Shown: positions 9,034 through 17,666, counted from the first letter of the stretch. The stretch: 64,000 nt of DNA from an uncultured Prevotellaceae bacterium (GCA_900316685.1 ONDS01000004.1:62001-126000); one strand, 5' to 3'. Made by a program: numbers and translations. The notes: generated by a model not told the origin, from the letters alone.

Positions 9034-10398
9034 TCAAAATACCCCTAACTGATGGAGGAACACCAAGAGGATGCATATAGGACAGACGAAGCGCACCAGG
9101 AAGAGGTAGACGCCGAAGAGCGAGCCCTTCAAGGTGCCCCAGTTGGTGAACTCGTCGCGCACGATGCTACGCGGTACGAACCAGCCGAGGAACACGCAGG
9201 TGAGCATGCCGCCGATGGGCAGGAAAATCTGTCCCGTGACAAAGTCGAACAGTTCGAACAAGGGCATCCCGAACAACATCAGTCCCCGTTCCTGAGCCAG
9301 CGAGAGGGAGCAGAAGGCACCAATGATGGCACAGCTCACCGTGACGAACGTCGCCGCCTTGGCGCGCGACATCTTCAGTTCCTCTTGCAGGAACACCGTG
9401 CTCACCTCGTGGAGGGAGATGAGCGAGGTGAGTGCCGCCAATGCCAACAGGGCATAGAAGAGCAGCGACACCACGAAGGCCACTACGGGTATGCCGCCGA
9501 AGGCCTGTTGGAACACGTTGGGCAGGGTGATGAACACCAACTTGGCCCCACTGTCGGGATTGACTCCCACCGAGAACGCCGCGGGGAAGATGAGCAGCCC
9601 CGCCAGGATGGCCACCATGCAGTCGATCACACTGATCTGTACCGCCGAGCGCAAGAGATTGGTGTGGCGGGAGAAATACGAGGCATAGGTGCAGATGCAA
9701 CCCATGGCGATGCTCATCGAATAGAACGACTGCCCGAGGGCGGCAAGCACCACGTTGCCATCCGTATTGTCGAACCGCGTGAAGTCGAAGAGGAAGGCGA
9801 TGCCTTTCGATGCACCGGGCAACGAACAGGAGGCGCCCACGAGCAAGAGGAGCAAGACGAACAATGCCGGCATGAGCAGTTTCGATGCCTTCTCAATGCC
9901 GTTGCGCACCCCCCTGACGATGACGAAATGGGTGATGACCAGGAACACCACCGCCCAGATGATGGGTTTGTAGGCGTCGGTGGAGAAGTCGGAGAAATAG
10001 TCGGAGAAATAGTCGGCGTCGCCCGACAGCTGTCCCGCCACCGAGCCGTAGATATACTGCAAGCACCATCCCGAGACCACCGCATAATAACCAGTGATGA
10101 GGAAGCCCGTGAGCACACCCATCACGCCCACCCATTTCCACAATCCTCCGCCCGACATGCGGCTATAGGCCCGCGCCGTGTTTGAGGCGCCATGCCGGCC
10201 GATGATGAACTCGCTCACCATGCACGGTATGCCGAGCAGGAGCACGCAGATGATGTAGATGAGTATGAAGGAGGCTCCGCCATTCGTTCCCGTCATATAC
10301 GGGAAGCGCCATATATTGCCCAGCCCCACGGCAGAGCCCGCCGTAGCCAGGATGATACCCAGTTTGGTACCGAATTTGGGTCTATCATTATGCGACAT
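9034..10398 (-). CDS. Sodium-dependent transporter, neurotransmitter:sodium symporter family (paralogue)
   Basis: This 454-residue integral membrane protein has AVGLGNIWRFP at 23-33 and the same order of conserved NSS segments as its neighbour (FILIYIICVLLLGIP, GLLIFPAAFSVGVNPDSG, LVFITLPNVFQQAF, YLFLVRFVCPICILLVFL). It is expected to import a small amino acid-like solute with Na+. The tandem copies differ along most of their length, so the duplication is old and they may have different substrates. The start ATG follows a divergent gap shared with the VanZ-like gene. Confidence 0.9.
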   Translation of the reverse strand: MSHNDRPKFGTKLGIILATAGSAVGLGNIWRFPYMTGTNGGASFILIYIICVLLLGIPCMVSEFIIGRHGASNTARAYSRMSGGGLWKWVGVMGVLTGFLITGYYAVVSGWCLQYIYGSVAGQLSGDADYFSDYFSDFSTDAYKPIIWAVVFLVITHFVIVRGVRNGIEKASKLLMPALFVLLLLLVGASCSLPGASKGIAFLFDFTRFDNTDGNVVLAALGQSFYSMSIAMGCICTYASYFSRHTNLLRSAVQISVIDCMVAILAGLLIFPAAFSVGVNPDSGAKLVFITLPNVFQQAFGGIPVVAFVVSLLFYALLALAALTSLISLHEVSTVFLQEELKMSRAKAATFVTVSCAIIGAFCSLSLAQERGLMLFGMPLFELFDFVTGQIFLPIGGMLTCVFLGWFVPRSIVRDEFTNWGTLKGSLFGVYLFLVRFVCPICILLVFLHQLGVF

Positions 10399-10482
10399 GC
10401 CTTTTCACGTTTTGGTATCGATAATAGGATAGGATAAAAAAAGAAATTACCTTACAGGGTGGCAAAATTATAAAAAAATCTT

Positions 10483-10490
10483 TAATTTTG
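10483..10490 (+). promoter_or_regulatory. -7 box of the VanZ-like gene
   Basis: TAATTTTG followed by C matches TAnnTTTG, 20 bp before ATG 10510. No good -33 TTG is seen at the expected distance. Confidence 0.5.
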
Positions 10491-10509
10491 CATCATATTA
10501 TCACAAAAG

Positions 10510-10911
10510 ATGAAATATTTGTTCCATATCATCAGGCATTACCCCTTATCCTGCATGTTTCTCGCCGCCATCTGGGTGGCCTGCCTGTGCACACCCCCCA
10601 AGACCCCTCTGGATCATGTGAGTGCCATAGACAAGTGGGCACATACCGCCATGTACCTGGTCACCTGCGGATGTATCTGGATGGAATATCTGCGTCGGCA
10701 CCGTAAGGTGTCGGCATGTCGGCTCTTTCTCATGGCATGGTTGTCACCCATCGTCATGAGTGGAGTAATAGAATTGTTGCAAGCCTATTGCACCTCTGGT
10801 CGGCGCAGCGGCGAGTGGTTGGACTTCGCTGCCAACGCCACGGGTGTCACCTTGGCAGCCCTTATCGGTATGCTGGCGGTAGCTGTTCGCGCCAGAGGCG
10901 GAAAGGGTTGA
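10510..10911 (+). CDS. VanZ-like family membrane protein
   Basis: The 133-residue protein has about four TM helices and the VanZ-family pattern IDKWAHTAMYLVTCGCIWMEY, then SGVIELLQAYCTSGRRSGEWLDFAANATG. The second segment is the typical 'E..Q......R..d..D...N..G' motif. VanZ-like proteins are widespread small inner-membrane proteins; only some are linked to glycopeptide tolerance, so no resistance role is implied. Its last 50 bp overlap, tail to tail, the CYTH gene on the other strand. Confidence 0.8.
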   Translation: MKYLFHIIRHYPLSCMFLAAIWVACLCTPPKTPLDHVSAIDKWAHTAMYLVTCGCIWMEYLRRHRKVSACRLFLMAWLSPIVMSGVIELLQAYCTSGRRSGEWLDFAANATGVTLAALIGMLAVAVRARGGKG

Positions 10912-11362
10912 ATCGCAGGTGGGCATTATAGAACCGTCGGTCGCCCGTCACCTCGGGACCAAGGAAATCGGGTTTCCCGTAGGCTTCGCCCTCATCGGTC
11001 AGTTCCACCTCGGCCATCACCAGCCCGTCGTTGTCGCCATGGAACTCATCCACCTCGAACACATGACCCTGGAAAGGCACGAGATAACGCGTCTTCTGGA
11101 TGATGGGCGGCACACAAAGTTTCATGAGCTGCCGGGCCTCGTCGAGGGTGATCTCCTTCTCAAACTCATAGCGCGACATGCCACCGTTGAGCGAGGGACC
11201 TTTGATGGTGAGGTATCCCTTTTCGCCACGGATGCGCACTCTCACCGTGGCTCCCTTGGCCTCGATATAGCCCTGTTCGATGGTGCTGTGCGACTGTGCC
11301 ATCTCACGGTAAGCCCCTCCCTTGCGGACGAGGAACTTACGTTCTATCTCCATGCCACTCAT
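10862..11362 (-). CDS. CYTH-domain protein (triphosphate tunnel enzyme family)
   Basis: The N-terminal MEIERKFLV contains the ExExK signature of CYTH domains, followed by alternating charged beta strands (ATVRVRIRGEKGYLTIKG, YEFEKEITLDEA) that line a triphosphate-binding tunnel. The ~166-residue size fits single-domain bacterial members, which hydrolyse inorganic triphosphate or an unknown organic triphosphate. The start at 11362 was chosen because its ATG overlaps the TGA of the upstream 47-residue gene (TGATG), suggesting translational coupling; the internal ATG at 11353 is also possible. Its 3' end overlaps the convergent VanZ-like gene by 50 bp. Confidence 0.85.
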   Translation of the reverse strand: MSGMEIERKFLVRKGGAYREMAQSHSTIEQGYIEAKGATVRVRIRGEKGYLTIKGPSLNGGMSRYEFEKEITLDEARQLMKLCVPPIIQKTRYLVPFQGHVFEVDEFHGDNDGLVMAEVELTDEGEAYGKPDFLGPEVTGDRRFYNAHLRFNPFRLWREQLPPAYR

Positions 11363-11505
11363 CACGAAACCAATGCGGTGGCCCAGATAGCGAAGCAGAT
11401 GGCTCCGAGTATCAACAAGCCGAAAATCCATTTCACCACGGTGCCAGCCTGTTTCTTCTCTTCCTCCGCACGTTTGGCACGTTTTGCGATTCTTTTGTCA
11501 TTCAT
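11362..11505 (-). CDS. Small single-TM membrane protein (47 aa) coupled to the CYTH gene
   Basis: A short frame reads MNDKRIAKRAKRAEEEKKQ, then a hydrophobic helix VVKWIFGLLILGAICFAIWA, and ends ALVS. The strongly basic-acidic N-terminus followed by one TM helix predicts a small inner-membrane protein with a cytosolic charged tail. Its TGA overlaps the ATG of the CYTH gene by one base, so the two form a translationally coupled pair. It is too short for most gene callers. Function is unknown; a role in placing or regulating the CYTH enzyme is only inference. Confidence 0.65.
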   Translation of the reverse strand: MNDKRIAKRAKRAEEEKKQAGTVVKWIFGLLILGAICFAIWATALVS

Positions 11506-11529
11506 AGTTTATAGTATTTAGTTAATTAT

Positions 11530-11655
11530 TTCTTTTTTAGGGAGTTTAGGAGTTTAGTTGGGGGCTTTTCGTTATTTCGTTATATCGTTATTACGTTATT
11601 ACGTTATTACGACATTTCGAATTTCAAATTTCGTAATTCGCATTTCGTATTTACA
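11530..11655. repeat. CGTTATTA and AATTTCGTAATT simple repeats
   Basis: GGGAGTTTAGGAGTTTAG is followed by about five copies of an 8-bp CGTTATTA/CGTTATTT unit and then ATTTCGAATTTC-type units. This fills the gap upstream of the small membrane protein gene and downstream of prfB. No gene is visible. Confidence 0.65.
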
Positions 11656-11656
11656 A

Positions 11657-12778
11657 TCACTCCTCATCCACTACGGGGAACTCCATCAGATAGGCCTTGA
11701 TGAAGCCATCGATCTTGCCATCCATCACGGCATCCACATCCGTGGTCTGATAGTTGGTGCGGTGATCCTTCACCCGGCGGTCGTCGAACACATAGCTGCG
11801 TATCTGACTGCCCCACTCTATCTTTTTCTTACCCGCCTCGATCTTGGCCTGCGCCTCCATGCGTTTCTTCATGGCCCGGTCGTAGAGTTGCGACTTGAGC
11901 AGGAGCAACGCCTTCTCCTTGTTCTTGGGTTGGTCGCGCGTCTCGGTGTTCTCGATGAGTATTTCCTCCTCCTCGCCCGTATCGGGATCTGTGTACCAAT
12001 AACGCAGTCGAACGCCCGACTCCACCTTGTTGACGTTCTGTCCACCGGCTCCACTGCTTCGGAAGGTGTCCCAAGAGAGTTTCGCCGGGTCGACATACAC
12101 CTCGATGGTGTCGTCGACCAACGGCGTGACGAAGACGCTGGCGAAGCTCGTCATACGCTTGCCCTGGGCATTGAAGGGCGACACACGCACCAGGCGGTGC
12201 ACGCCGTTTTCGCTCTTGAGGTAGCCATAGGCATATTCACCCCCTTCTATCTCCATGGTGACGCTCTTGATGCCCGCCTCGTCGCCGTCCTGCAGGTTGC
12301 TCACGCTCACCTTATGTCCATGCGCCTCAGCCCAGCGCATATACATGCGCATGAGCATCTGTGCCCAGTCTTGGCTTTCGGTACCCCCCGCCCCGCTGTT
12401 GATCTTCATCACACAGTCCATGGGGTCTTCCTTCTGGCGGAGCATGTTCTTGAGTTCGAGCGCCTCGATGAGCTTGACGGCCTTGGCATAGTCGGCATCC
12501 ACCTCCTCTTCGCTCACCATCTCGTCGTGGTAGAAATCGAAGGCCAGCTGCAGCTCATCGGCGGCATCGCGCACCTCTTTATATCCCTTGATCCATTTCT
12601 CAATGTCTTTCACCTTCTTCATCTGCGCCTGCGCCCGTTTGGGGTCTTCCCAGAAGTCGGGAGCCTGCGTGCGCAGTTGTTCCTCTTCGAACTCCACCTT
12701 CTTGCGGTCGATATCGAGGTAGCGGAAGAGCGCGTCGGTGCGCTCCAGAATATCTTTCAGTTGGTCGCTTGTAATCAT
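11657..12778 (-). CDS. prfB: Peptide chain release factor 2, without programmed frameshift
   Basis: This 373-residue class I release factor has the RF2 anticodon-like SPF motif (RVSPFNAQGKR) and the catalytic GGQ (SSGAGGQNVNK), so it should terminate translation at UGA and UAA. The N-terminal region FRYLDIDRKK, where many bacteria have a CUU-UGA +1 frameshift for autoregulation, is read here through in one frame (TAC CTC GAT). The product is full length from a single ATG. The gene lies 1 bp after the acyl-CoA synthetase gene and is likely cotranscribed with it. Confidence 0.95.
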   Translation of the reverse strand: MITSDQLKDILERTDALFRYLDIDRKKVEFEEEQLRTQAPDFWEDPKRAQAQMKKVKDIEKWIKGYKEVRDAADELQLAFDFYHDEMVSEEEVDADYAKAVKLIEALELKNMLRQKEDPMDCVMKINSGAGGTESQDWAQMLMRMYMRWAEAHGHKVSVSNLQDGDEAGIKSVTMEIEGGEYAYGYLKSENGVHRLVRVSPFNAQGKRMTSFASVFVTPLVDDTIEVYVDPAKLSWDTFRSSGAGGQNVNKVESGVRLRYWYTDPDTGEEEEILIENTETRDQPKNKEKALLLLKSQLYDRAMKKRMEAQAKIEAGKKKIEWGSQIRSYVFDDRRVKDHRTNYQTTDVDAVMDGKIDGFIKAYLMEFPVVDEE

Positions 12779-12779
12779 C

Positions 12780-14588
12780 TTACTCTTTGTACATCTCTTC
12801 TATTTCGGCGGCGTAGTTGACGTCGAGCACCCGCCGTTTGATTTTCAACGTGTTGGTCAGCTCGCCCCGTTCCATGGTGAACTGCTGGGGCAGCAAGGTG
12901 ATGCGTTTCACCTTTTCGTAGCTGGCCAGGCTCTGCTGGAGCGTCTCTATACGCTCCATGATCATCTTGCGTATCTTCTCATTGGCGCAGAGGTCGGCGA
13001 TATCCTCATAGGCTATATCATGGTCGTCGGCATACTCCTTGAGCAACGGGTATGAAGGTATGACCAGCGCCGACACGAATTTCCGCTCGTCGGCGATGAC
13101 CGCTATCTGCTCTATGAACTTATCGACCAAGAGTTTGGCCTCGATCATCTGCGGTGCGATATACTTGCCGTTGGACGTCTTGAACAGGTCCTTGATACGC
13201 TCCTTGAGGAACAGTTCGCCGTCGCGCATGTATCCTGCATCGCCCGTATGGAAGAAGCCCTCCTCGTCGAATGAGGCCTGTGTGAGCGCCTCTCGCTTGT
13301 AATAGCCCTTGGTGATGGTCGGTCCCTTGAGCAGTATCTCCTCGTTGTCGCCGATTTTCACCTCGATGCCCTCCACGGGTCGTCCCACCGAGCCTATGGT
13401 GATAGGCTTGTCGAGATTGTCGCACGACACGGTGGCCAGGCTCTCGGTCAGTCCGTAGCCCACCATCATATTGATGCCCACGGCATGCACGAACTCCTCC
13501 ACCTCTTCCGACACCTTGGCACCCGCCGTGGGGAAGAAATGAGCGTTTTCCAGTCCCAGCTCCTTACGGATGAGGCTGAAGACCATCTTGTTGTAGAACT
13601 GGTATTTCAGCGACAGTCCCAAGGGCGGTCGTTTGCCGCGGCACACATATTCCACATTGTGGCGTTTGCCCACCTTGAGGGCACTGAGGAAGAGCGCCCT
13701 TTTCGCGCCGCTGGCCTCGTCGATCTTGGCCTTGACACCGGCGTACACCTTCTCCCAGAATCGCGGCACGGAAGCCATACAGGTGGGATGGGTTTCCCGT
13801 AGCGACTGTTGTATCTCCTTCGGGTAGGTGTTGACGATGAGCAACGCTCCCTCGGAGAGGCAGAGCATGGCCCATCCCCTCTCGAAGATATGTGTGTAAG
13901 GCAGGAAGTTCATCACCCGGTCGTTTTCACCCACGGGCACGCACTTGTCGTTGGCCTCCATGGCGGCATGGTATTGGCCATAGGTCAGAATGACGCCCTT
14001 GCTGTCGCCCGTGGTTCCCGAGGTATAGAGGATGTTGCAGACATCCTCCTCGTTGGCTTCGGCATAGAGTTTCTCCACCTCAGCCTGCCGAGGGAAGCCC
14101 TCACCCAGTTTGAGGAAGTCGTCGAAGAAGATGACATTGGTATCCAACTCATTGATACGCACGCTGTTGTCGTACACCACGATACGTTCCAGCGTAGGAC
14201 ATTTCGAGAAGATACGCCGTGCCTTGTCATACTGTTCCTGTTCGCCCACGAAGAGGATGCGTATACCCGCATCGCCTATCATGAACTGTATCTGCTCTTC
14301 GCTGCTCGTGGCATAGAAGGGAACGGTGACGGCCCGTATGCCGAAGGCTCCGAAGTCGGTGAACATATAATGCACGCAGTTCTGCGAGAAGATACCGATA
14401 TTCTCCTGCACCCCCACTCCGAGGTTGAGCAACGCGTTCGACACCTGTTTCACCTTGAGGGAGAAATAGTTCCACGTTAGCGAAGTCCATTTCAGGCTTC
14501 CGAACTCACGATAAGTGAGAGCCGGCTTCGCTCCGTATTTGGCAGCCTGCTGATGGATAAGAACCGAAAAATGACACTTTGTCTGCAT
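12780..14588 (-). CDS. Long-chain acyl-CoA synthetase / AMP-forming ligase
   Basis: This 602-residue adenylate-forming enzyme has the AMP-binding motif ILYTSGTTGDSKGV and downstream core motifs (MVGYGLTESLATVS, FFHTGDAGYM, LKERIKDLFKTSNGKYIAP). It belongs to the FadD15-like long-chain group, activating fatty acids as acyl-AMP and then acyl-CoA. No TM segment is seen; such enzymes associate with the inner face of the membrane. It has its own promoter and runs into prfB. The substrate chain length cannot be fixed from sequence. Confidence 0.9.
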   Translation of the reverse strand: MQTKCHFSVLIHQQAAKYGAKPALTYREFGSLKWTSLTWNYFSLKVKQVSNALLNLGVGVQENIGIFSQNCVHYMFTDFGAFGIRAVTVPFYATSSEEQIQFMIGDAGIRILFVGEQEQYDKARRIFSKCPTLERIVVYDNSVRINELDTNVIFFDDFLKLGEGFPRQAEVEKLYAEANEEDVCNILYTSGTTGDSKGVILTYGQYHAAMEANDKCVPVGENDRVMNFLPYTHIFERGWAMLCLSEGALLIVNTYPKEIQQSLRETHPTCMASVPRFWEKVYAGVKAKIDEASGAKRALFLSALKVGKRHNVEYVCRGKRPPLGLSLKYQFYNKMVFSLIRKELGLENAHFFPTAGAKVSEEVEEFVHAVGINMMVGYGLTESLATVSCDNLDKPITIGSVGRPVEGIEVKIGDNEEILLKGPTITKGYYKREALTQASFDEEGFFHTGDAGYMRDGELFLKERIKDLFKTSNGKYIAPQMIEAKLLVDKFIEQIAVIADERKFVSALVIPSYPLLKEYADDHDIAYEDIADLCANEKIRKMIMERIETLQQSLASYEKVKRITLLPQQFTMERGELTNTLKIKRRVLDVNYAAEIEEMYKE

Positions 14589-14609
14589 AATAACACACTA
14601 TTTAATATG

Positions 14610-14641
14610 CAAAAATACGTTGTTTTGCGTGAAAAACAAAA
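14610..14641 (-). promoter_or_regulatory. Promoter of the acyl-CoA synthetase/prfB operon
   Basis: On the minus strand, TTTTG (14637-14641) and TATTTTTG (14610-14617) are separated by 19 bp, a textbook Bacteroidota promoter spacing. It lies 21 bp upstream of the start codon. Confidence 0.75.
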
Positions 14642-14702
14642 CATTTTGTGATTTTCTTTTCATTTGGCCTGTCATTTTATGATGGATGAAAGGAAAAAGC
14701 AC

Positions 14703-14710
14703 TAACTTTG
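14703..14710 (+). promoter_or_regulatory. -7 box of the M20 deacylase gene
   Basis: TAACTTTG followed by C lies only 4 bp before the ATG at 14715. The transcript would start at or next to the start codon, suggesting a leaderless or nearly leaderless mRNA. Confidence 0.6.
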
Positions 14711-14714
14711 CATC

Positions 14715-15782
14715 ATGATGGAGAAAGAGTACACGCAAGAAGCCCTGCAGTTGCTGCAGGCACTCATCCGCATCCCATCGGTGAGCCGCGATGAGGAGAA
14801 AGCCGCCGACTACATGGTGGCGTGGATGGAAGGTCATGGGATGCGCCCCCGGCGTCATGGCAACAACCTATGGTTGACAGACCCTGACTACGACGAGCGG
14901 CGCCCCACCCTGATGCTGAACGCCCATATCGACACCGTGAAACCCGTGAGCAGCTGGACCCGCGACCCCTATGGCGGCGAGTTGGAAGGCGACCGGCTTT
15001 ATGGTTTGGGCAGCAACGACTGCGGTGGTGGATTGGTCACCCTGTTGCAAGTGTACCGCCACCTCATCACCACGGCGCGGGATTACAACCTCCTTTACGT
15101 GGTATCGGCGGAAGAGGAGGTGTCGGGTGCCAACGGTTTCAGCAGCGTCCTGCCCTTGTTGCCCCACATCGACGTGGCATTGGTGGGCGAGCCCACCGGC
15201 ATGCAGCCCGCCGTGGCGGAGCGCGGACTGATGGTGCTCGACGTGGTGAGCCACGGCATCAGCGGCCATGCCGCCCGTGGTGAGGGCAAGAACGCCATCG
15301 TGGCTGCGCTGAAAGACCTGGAGTGGTTGTCGTCGTACCGTTTTGGGAAAGAGAGCGAATTGTTGGGTCCCACCACGATGCAGGTGACCGTCATCCATGC
15401 CGGCACCCAGCACAATGTGGTGCCCGACCGTTGCGAGATGGTGGTCGATGTGCGCACCAACGAACGTTACACCAATGAGGAGGTACTGTCTTTCATCCAG
15501 AACCATGTGGAAAGTGAAGTGAAGGCGCGTTCCACACGTCTGCAACCTTCACATATCGCCGCCGACCATCCTCTGGTAAGACGTTGCGTGGAGTTGGGTT
15601 TGAAACCCTTCGGTTCGCCCACGCTCAGCGACCAGGCACTCATGCCTTTCACCTCGCTGAAGATGGGTCCTGGAGAATCGGCGCGCTCCCATTCCGCCGA
15701 TGAATACATCTGTATAAGCGAAATAAGCGCGGCGTTTGAACTCTATCTGAAGTTATTGGAAACGTTGAACATTGAACGTTGA
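14715..15782 (+). CDS. M20-family metallo-deacylase, ArgE/DapE-like
   Basis: The 355-residue enzyme has the M20 metal-site signatures: HID (71-73), GSNDCGGG (Asp102), the catalytic SAEEE (131-135) and GEPTG. This set fits N-acyl amino acid deacylases such as acetyl- or succinyl-ornithine deacetylase. In Bacteroidota an M20 enzyme performs this step of arginine synthesis using N-succinylated intermediates, but DapE-like or dipeptidase activity is also possible. ATG 14715 and ATG 14718 are both usable. The final residues (NIER) come from TTGAACATTGAACGTTGA repeats that continue past the stop. Confidence 0.75.
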   Translation: MMEKEYTQEALQLLQALIRIPSVSRDEEKAADYMVAWMEGHGMRPRRHGNNLWLTDPDYDERRPTLMLNAHIDTVKPVSSWTRDPYGGELEGDRLYGLGSNDCGGGLVTLLQVYRHLITTARDYNLLYVVSAEEEVSGANGFSSVLPLLPHIDVALVGEPTGMQPAVAERGLMVLDVVSHGISGHAARGEGKNAIVAALKDLEWLSSYRFGKESELLGPTTMQVTVIHAGTQHNVVPDRCEMVVDVRTNERYTNEEVLSFIQNHVESEVKARSTRLQPSHIAADHPLVRRCVELGLKPFGSPTLSDQALMPFTSLKMGPGESARSHSADEYICISEISAAFELYLKLLETLNIER

Positions 15783-15866
15783 ACGTTGAACATTCATCAT
15801 TGAACAATTCTTCATCGCGAAGCGACCATTCAACACTCAACATTCAACACTCAACACTCAACAATC
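15764..15866. repeat. TTGAACATTGAACG / ATTCAACACTCA simple repeats
   Basis: Forward ATTGAACGTTGA units, a TTCATCGCGAAGCGACC core and reverse-orientation CATTCAACACTCAA units form a long imperfect inverted array between two convergent genes. It overlaps the last codons of the M20 gene. Confidence 0.75.
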
Positions 15867-17666
15867 TCATCTTCCCAGCCATTGTTCGGGGTTGAGCTTG
15901 GCCGTTTCCTTGCGCAACTGGAACTGGAGGATATTATCCTGTCCGACGGTGCCCAGAGCCTGTCGGGCGCTCACCTTTTGTCCCTGTCGCACACTCACCG
16001 ACTTCAGGTTGCAATAGACGGAGATGTAGCTGCCATGGCGCACCATGACCACCATCTGTCCGGCGATGCTGACCACCGCGCTCACCTCGCCGTCGAAGAT
16101 GGAGCGCACCTGTGCTCCTGGCGAACAGAGGATGTTGATACCCTTGTTGTCGAGTTTCACGTTGGTCAGACCCTCGACGTTATATTGTCCGAAATGGCTC
16201 ACGATACGTCCGCTGGCAGGCATAGGCAGTCGTCCCTTGTTGCTCTCGAAGCTGCCACTGATACGTCGGTCGGTGGTTGACACCAGCGCGACGCTCTCCT
16301 CTTCCGCCGCAGCTGCCGCCCGTTCCGCCTTTTGTGCCCGTTCGCGTTCGGCCGCAGCCTTACGTTCCGCAGCCTGTCGGGCCGCCTCCGCCTCACGGGC
16401 AGCCTGGCGCGCGGCCTCCGCCGCCTGTTCCTTCTCACGCTGTTCGCGCTCAGCGGCCAACTGCTGTCGCCGTGCCTCGGCTTCTTCGCGTTCTGCACGC
16501 CGCCGTTCCGCCGCCTCCTGTTCTGCGGCGGCCCTGCGCTCAGCCTCGGCAGCCGCCCTACGTTCAGCCTCCGCCTTGCGCTCCGCCTCACGGGCGACCC
16601 TTGCCGCCTCTTCGGCAGCCGCCTTGCGCCGAGCCTCCTCAGCCTTGGCGGCGGCGATACGCCGTTCCGCCTCGCGGGCGGCAGCCTCGGCCTCGGCTTT
16701 CTTCCTGGCCTCTTCCGCCTTCTTGCGTGCCGCCTCGGCAGCCGCTTTCTTACGAGCCTCTTCCGCCGCCTTACGTTCCGCCTCGGCTCGTTTGCGAGCC
16801 TTTTCCACCTCGATGGCCACGAGGCGGTCGATTTCGGCATTGATCTGGGCATCTTTCTGTTGATGCTCGGCTATCAGGCCCTGTATGGTCTTCTGCTCAC
16901 GTTGCAGCCCATCCACAGCCTTCTGCTGCTCATCCTGCTTGGACTGCAGCTCGCGTTGCGCCTCCTTGCCCTTGTTGAGCAACTGGTTTTTGGAGCCCTT
17001 GGCCTTCTGCAGTTGGCGGTTCTTCTGGTTCAGTTCCTCCTGTTTCTGTTTGATGAGTTCGCCCTGCGCCCTTTGGTAGGCCGCATATTCGCGCACGAAG
17101 CGCAAGCGTCGGTAAGCCTGAGTCAGACTCTTGGAACTGAAGATGAACATCAGCTTATCCTGTATGGTCCGGTACTTACCCATGTAACGCATCGACTTGA
17201 CATATTTCTCCTTGCGCTCATCAAGTTGGCGCTGGAGTGTGCTTACCTGCGAGCGCAGGATACCGATATCATTGTCCAGACCCTTGATTTCCGTCTCGAA
17301 GCCCTCGATGGCCTTCTGCTTGTCGTCGATCTCGCTATTGATGACCATGAGATTCTGCAAGCGTTGCGCCACGTCGGCCTTGTTGGCTTGCAGCTTGCCC
17401 TGCTGCACCTTGATTTCCTGTTGGATCTTGGTGCGTTGCGTCTGCAATCCCTTGATCTCGTCGGTGGTATACGTCTGCCCCTTGGCACCCTTCTTGCCTT
17501 TCTTGCCTTTTTGTTGTTTGCCCGAGGTCTTGGTGCCCTGTTTGCCTGTCTGCTTGCCCTGTTGCACGGTGGTGCGTGCCCTCCCCTTTTGTGAGGAGCG
17601 TTTCTGCTGGGCACCCACACCGAGGCATACCAACAGGGCCATGCATATCATCAGTTTTCTCATCAT
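15867..17666 (-). CDS. EnvC-like murein hydrolase activator with degenerate LytM (M23) domain
   Basis: The 599-residue exported protein has a signal peptide (MMRKLMICMALLVCLGVGAQ), a Lys/Gly/Gln-rich linker, a coiled coil (about 70-290), a very long Ala/Glu/Arg/Lys-rich helix (about 290-465) and a C-terminal M23/LytM domain (about 485-599). The zinc ligands are absent: where active enzymes have H-x-G-x-D and HxH, this one reads NKGINI and LQFQLRK. This points to an EnvC-type activator of an amidase rather than a hydrolase. It follows the DUF4292 lipoprotein gene by 3 bp in a dut / TPR / DUF4292 / EnvC row. Confidence 0.85.
   Translation of the reverse strand: MMRKLMICMALLVCLGVGAQQKRSSQKGRARTTVQQGKQTGKQGTKTSGKQQKGKKGKKGAKGQTYTTDEIKGLQTQRTKIQQEIKVQQGKLQANKADVAQRLQNLMVINSEIDDKQKAIEGFETEIKGLDNDIGILRSQVSTLQRQLDERKEKYVKSMRYMGKYRTIQDKLMFIFSSKSLTQAYRRLRFVREYAAYQRAQGELIKQKQEELNQKNRQLQKAKGSKNQLLNKGKEAQRELQSKQDEQQKAVDGLQREQKTIQGLIAEHQQKDAQINAEIDRLVAIEVEKARKRAEAERKAAEEARKKAAAEAARKKAEEARKKAEAEAAAREAERRIAAAKAEEARRKAAAEEAARVAREAERKAEAERRAAAEAERRAAAEQEAAERRRAEREEAEARRQQLAAEREQREKEQAAEAARQAAREAEAARQAAERKAAAERERAQKAERAAAAAEEESVALVSTTDRRISGSFESNKGRLPMPASGRIVSHFGQYNVEGLTNVKLDNKGINILCSPGAQVRSIFDGEVSAVVSIAGQMVVMVRHGSYISVYCNLKSVSVRQGQKVSARQALGTVGQDNILQFQLRKETAKLNPEQWLGR

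Noticed and set aside
10510..10911. Glycopeptide resistance gene vanZ
   Set aside because: It is only a VanZ-like family member; no vanA/H/X or regulator genes accompany it.
11558..12820. 420-residue plus-strand open frame opposite prfB
   Set aside because: It is the antisense shadow of a well-conserved prfB, has His/Leu-rich composition and no family resemblance.
16045..17594. Several long plus-strand frames opposite the EnvC-like gene
   Set aside because: They arise from the Ala/Glu/Arg-rich coiled coil, whose complement reads as Ser/Ala or Leu-rich sequence in other frames.
15867..17666. Active M23 endopeptidase
   Set aside because: The zinc-binding His/Asp residues are replaced, so an activator role is more likely.
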